A stretch of DNA of 64,000 nt from Cyclobacteriaceae bacterium (GTDB lineage: Bacteria; Bacteroidota; Bacteroidia; Cytophagales; Cyclobacteriaceae). Positions 63,503 through 64,000 of this stretch are shown piece after piece. Numbering within the stretch: the stretch's first letter is position 1; every line of letters begins with the position of its first letter. A program made the translations under genes and the position numbers. Location of the stretch: contig JANQOR010000009.1 in NCBI GenBank assembly GCA_028285685.1, positions 111,744 to 175,743 of the forward strand, in the 5' to 3' direction. The notes below the pieces were generated by a model that did no database searches, was not told where the DNA came from, and saw only the letters and a program-made list of their open reading frames with translations.

Positions 63503-64000
63503 ATGAAAAATCCGAATTTCGTAACTGGGTATTTGGTCATGGCCAATACAGTGACATGGCTTGATTTTAGATTTATTAGATGCCTGCAGAAATGTTCCTT
63601 GGTTCTCACCCTGGTTTTCGCGGTAGGATGCAGTTCATCCGACAATCCGACATTTGATCCGAATGTAGTCTCCAACCTCGAGCTATTGCCAAACGATGTA
63701 CCGCTAATCTCGAAGGGCCAGGAATTACAGCTGCAAGTGACTGCTACGAATGCGCTTGGCGATGAGGTTACCAGTGCCATGGTGACTTGGACCTCCAGTG
63801 ATCCCAATGTTCTGGAGGTTAGCAGTGCGGGCTTGATCTCCGGGATTAGTGGTGGCACAGTAACTGTTACGGCCCAGGCCGGAAGCGTGAGTCAAACACT
63901 TGACTTTCGTGTCGTGGATCTCACAGGCACCTGGGTAGGAGGTGTGGACCCTGACAATGTCACCTATACTTTAGTACAGACCGGAACGAGTGTAGATGGA
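63503..64000 (+). CDS. Big2-domain lipoprotein, 3' end cut by window edge
   Basis: The frame is open from the ATG at 63503 to the window edge (166 codons, no stop). An alternative ATG at 63539 would still leave a full signal sequence with lipobox FAVGC. Residues from about 58 form a Big2 (bacterial Ig-like group 2) domain: LELLPNDVPLISKGQELQLQ, TWTSSDPNVLEVSSAGLISG, TVTVTAQ. A second domain begins DLTGTWVGGVDPDNVTYTLV. Such lipoproteins are cell-surface adhesins or scaffolds. The 223-bp leader region holds no feature I can identify. Confidence 0.8.
   Translation, partial: MKNPNFVTGYLVMANTVTWLDFRFIRCLQKCSLVLTLVFAVGCSSSDNPTFDPNVVSNLELLPNDVPLISKGQELQLQVTATNALGDEVTSAMVTWTSSDPNVLEVSSAGLISGISGGTVTVTAQAGSVSQTLDFRVVDLTGTWVGGVDPDNVTYTLVQTGTSVDG

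Noticed and set aside
63451-63858. Minus-strand 135-codon open frame near the right edge
   Set aside because: Antisense to the Big2 lipoprotein, whose lipobox and Ig-like strands are clear.

Overview
The window is a stretch of bacterial chromosome whose gene content points to a Bacteroidota member of the Cytophagales type. This is judged from two proteins with type IX secretion (T9SS) C-terminal sorting domains, DUF6090 membrane proteins, DUF3667, PadR/FtsX-like permease pairs, a TPR sensor with a LuxR-type helix-turn-helix, an ABC-2 permease fused to an M1 peptidase, many short lipoprotein signals, and few strong Shine-Dalgarno sequences. No rRNA, tRNA, CRISPR array, transposase or phage gene was recognised. 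The genome is moderately AT-rich and densely packed. No stretch over 300 bases lacks a gene. The longest gaps are 42084-42325, 63280-63502, 60638-60858 and 47179-47393, and apart from a repeat motif in 60638-60858 they show nothing I could recognise.

Layout. 1-2500 (minus): a partial nitrilase and an OsmC-like protein, then a small DUF559 nuclease-fold gene bracketed by two related 65-69 bp repeats, then a secreted protein. 2687-10097: a TPR/HTH sensor, a divergent MsrA, a YdeI-like protein, a DUF6090 pair with an unrecognised third gene, an S9 peptidase and a HAD hydrolase. 10259-12968: a secreted formylglycine-generating-enzyme-like protein and a T9SS protein with exact 26-residue Cys repeats. 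13668-18234: PadR regulator, FtsX-like permease and a subtilase lipoprotein. 18239-22220 (minus): a dehydrogenase / PhnZ-like HD protein / DUF5655 operon, then an ECF sigma / HEAT-repeat membrane protein / DUF4097 operon. 22340-29631 (minus): ABC ATPase plus ABC-M1 fusion, AraC regulator plus CPBP protease, and a serine hydrolase. 29776-32404 (plus): UMF1 transporter, HsdR-N nuclease-like protein, FtsB/DivIC-like protein and a beta-barrel. 32415-35501 (minus): SiaC-like phosphoprotein, DUF1801, Ldh-type dehydrogenase, Ppx/GppA phosphatase. 35660-41398 (plus): carboxyltransferase, four-helix-bundle protein, a degenerate SDR, M42 peptidase, metal-receptor fold protein and a glycosylasparaginase-like lipoprotein. 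41469-49583: FISUMP protein, DUF3667, thioredoxin, DUF1080 lipoprotein, a second PadR-FtsX pair and KatG. 49660-63279 (minus): DoxX-like protein, CPBP protease, amidohydrolase-SnoaL fusion, T9SS N-formylglutamate-amidohydrolase-like protein, a TetR module with two matching operators, lipoproteins, a third FtsX permease, a serine hydrolase and a DUF3179 lipoprotein. 63503-64000: start of a Big2-domain lipoprotein.

Themes. Envelope functions dominate: lipoproteins, secreted peptidases, DUF6090 proteins and three FtsX permeases with no dedicated ATPase beside them. Local control is visible in the sequence: PadR genes with dyad repeats upstream, a TetR gene flanked by two 15-bp palindromes, and an ECF sigma factor cotranscribed with a probable anti-sigma protein. 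The most novel-looking items are the repeat-bracketed DUF559 unit, the TetR module controlling an unrecognised four-helix membrane protein, an intergenic motif shared by two distant sites, and the PhnZ-like operon.
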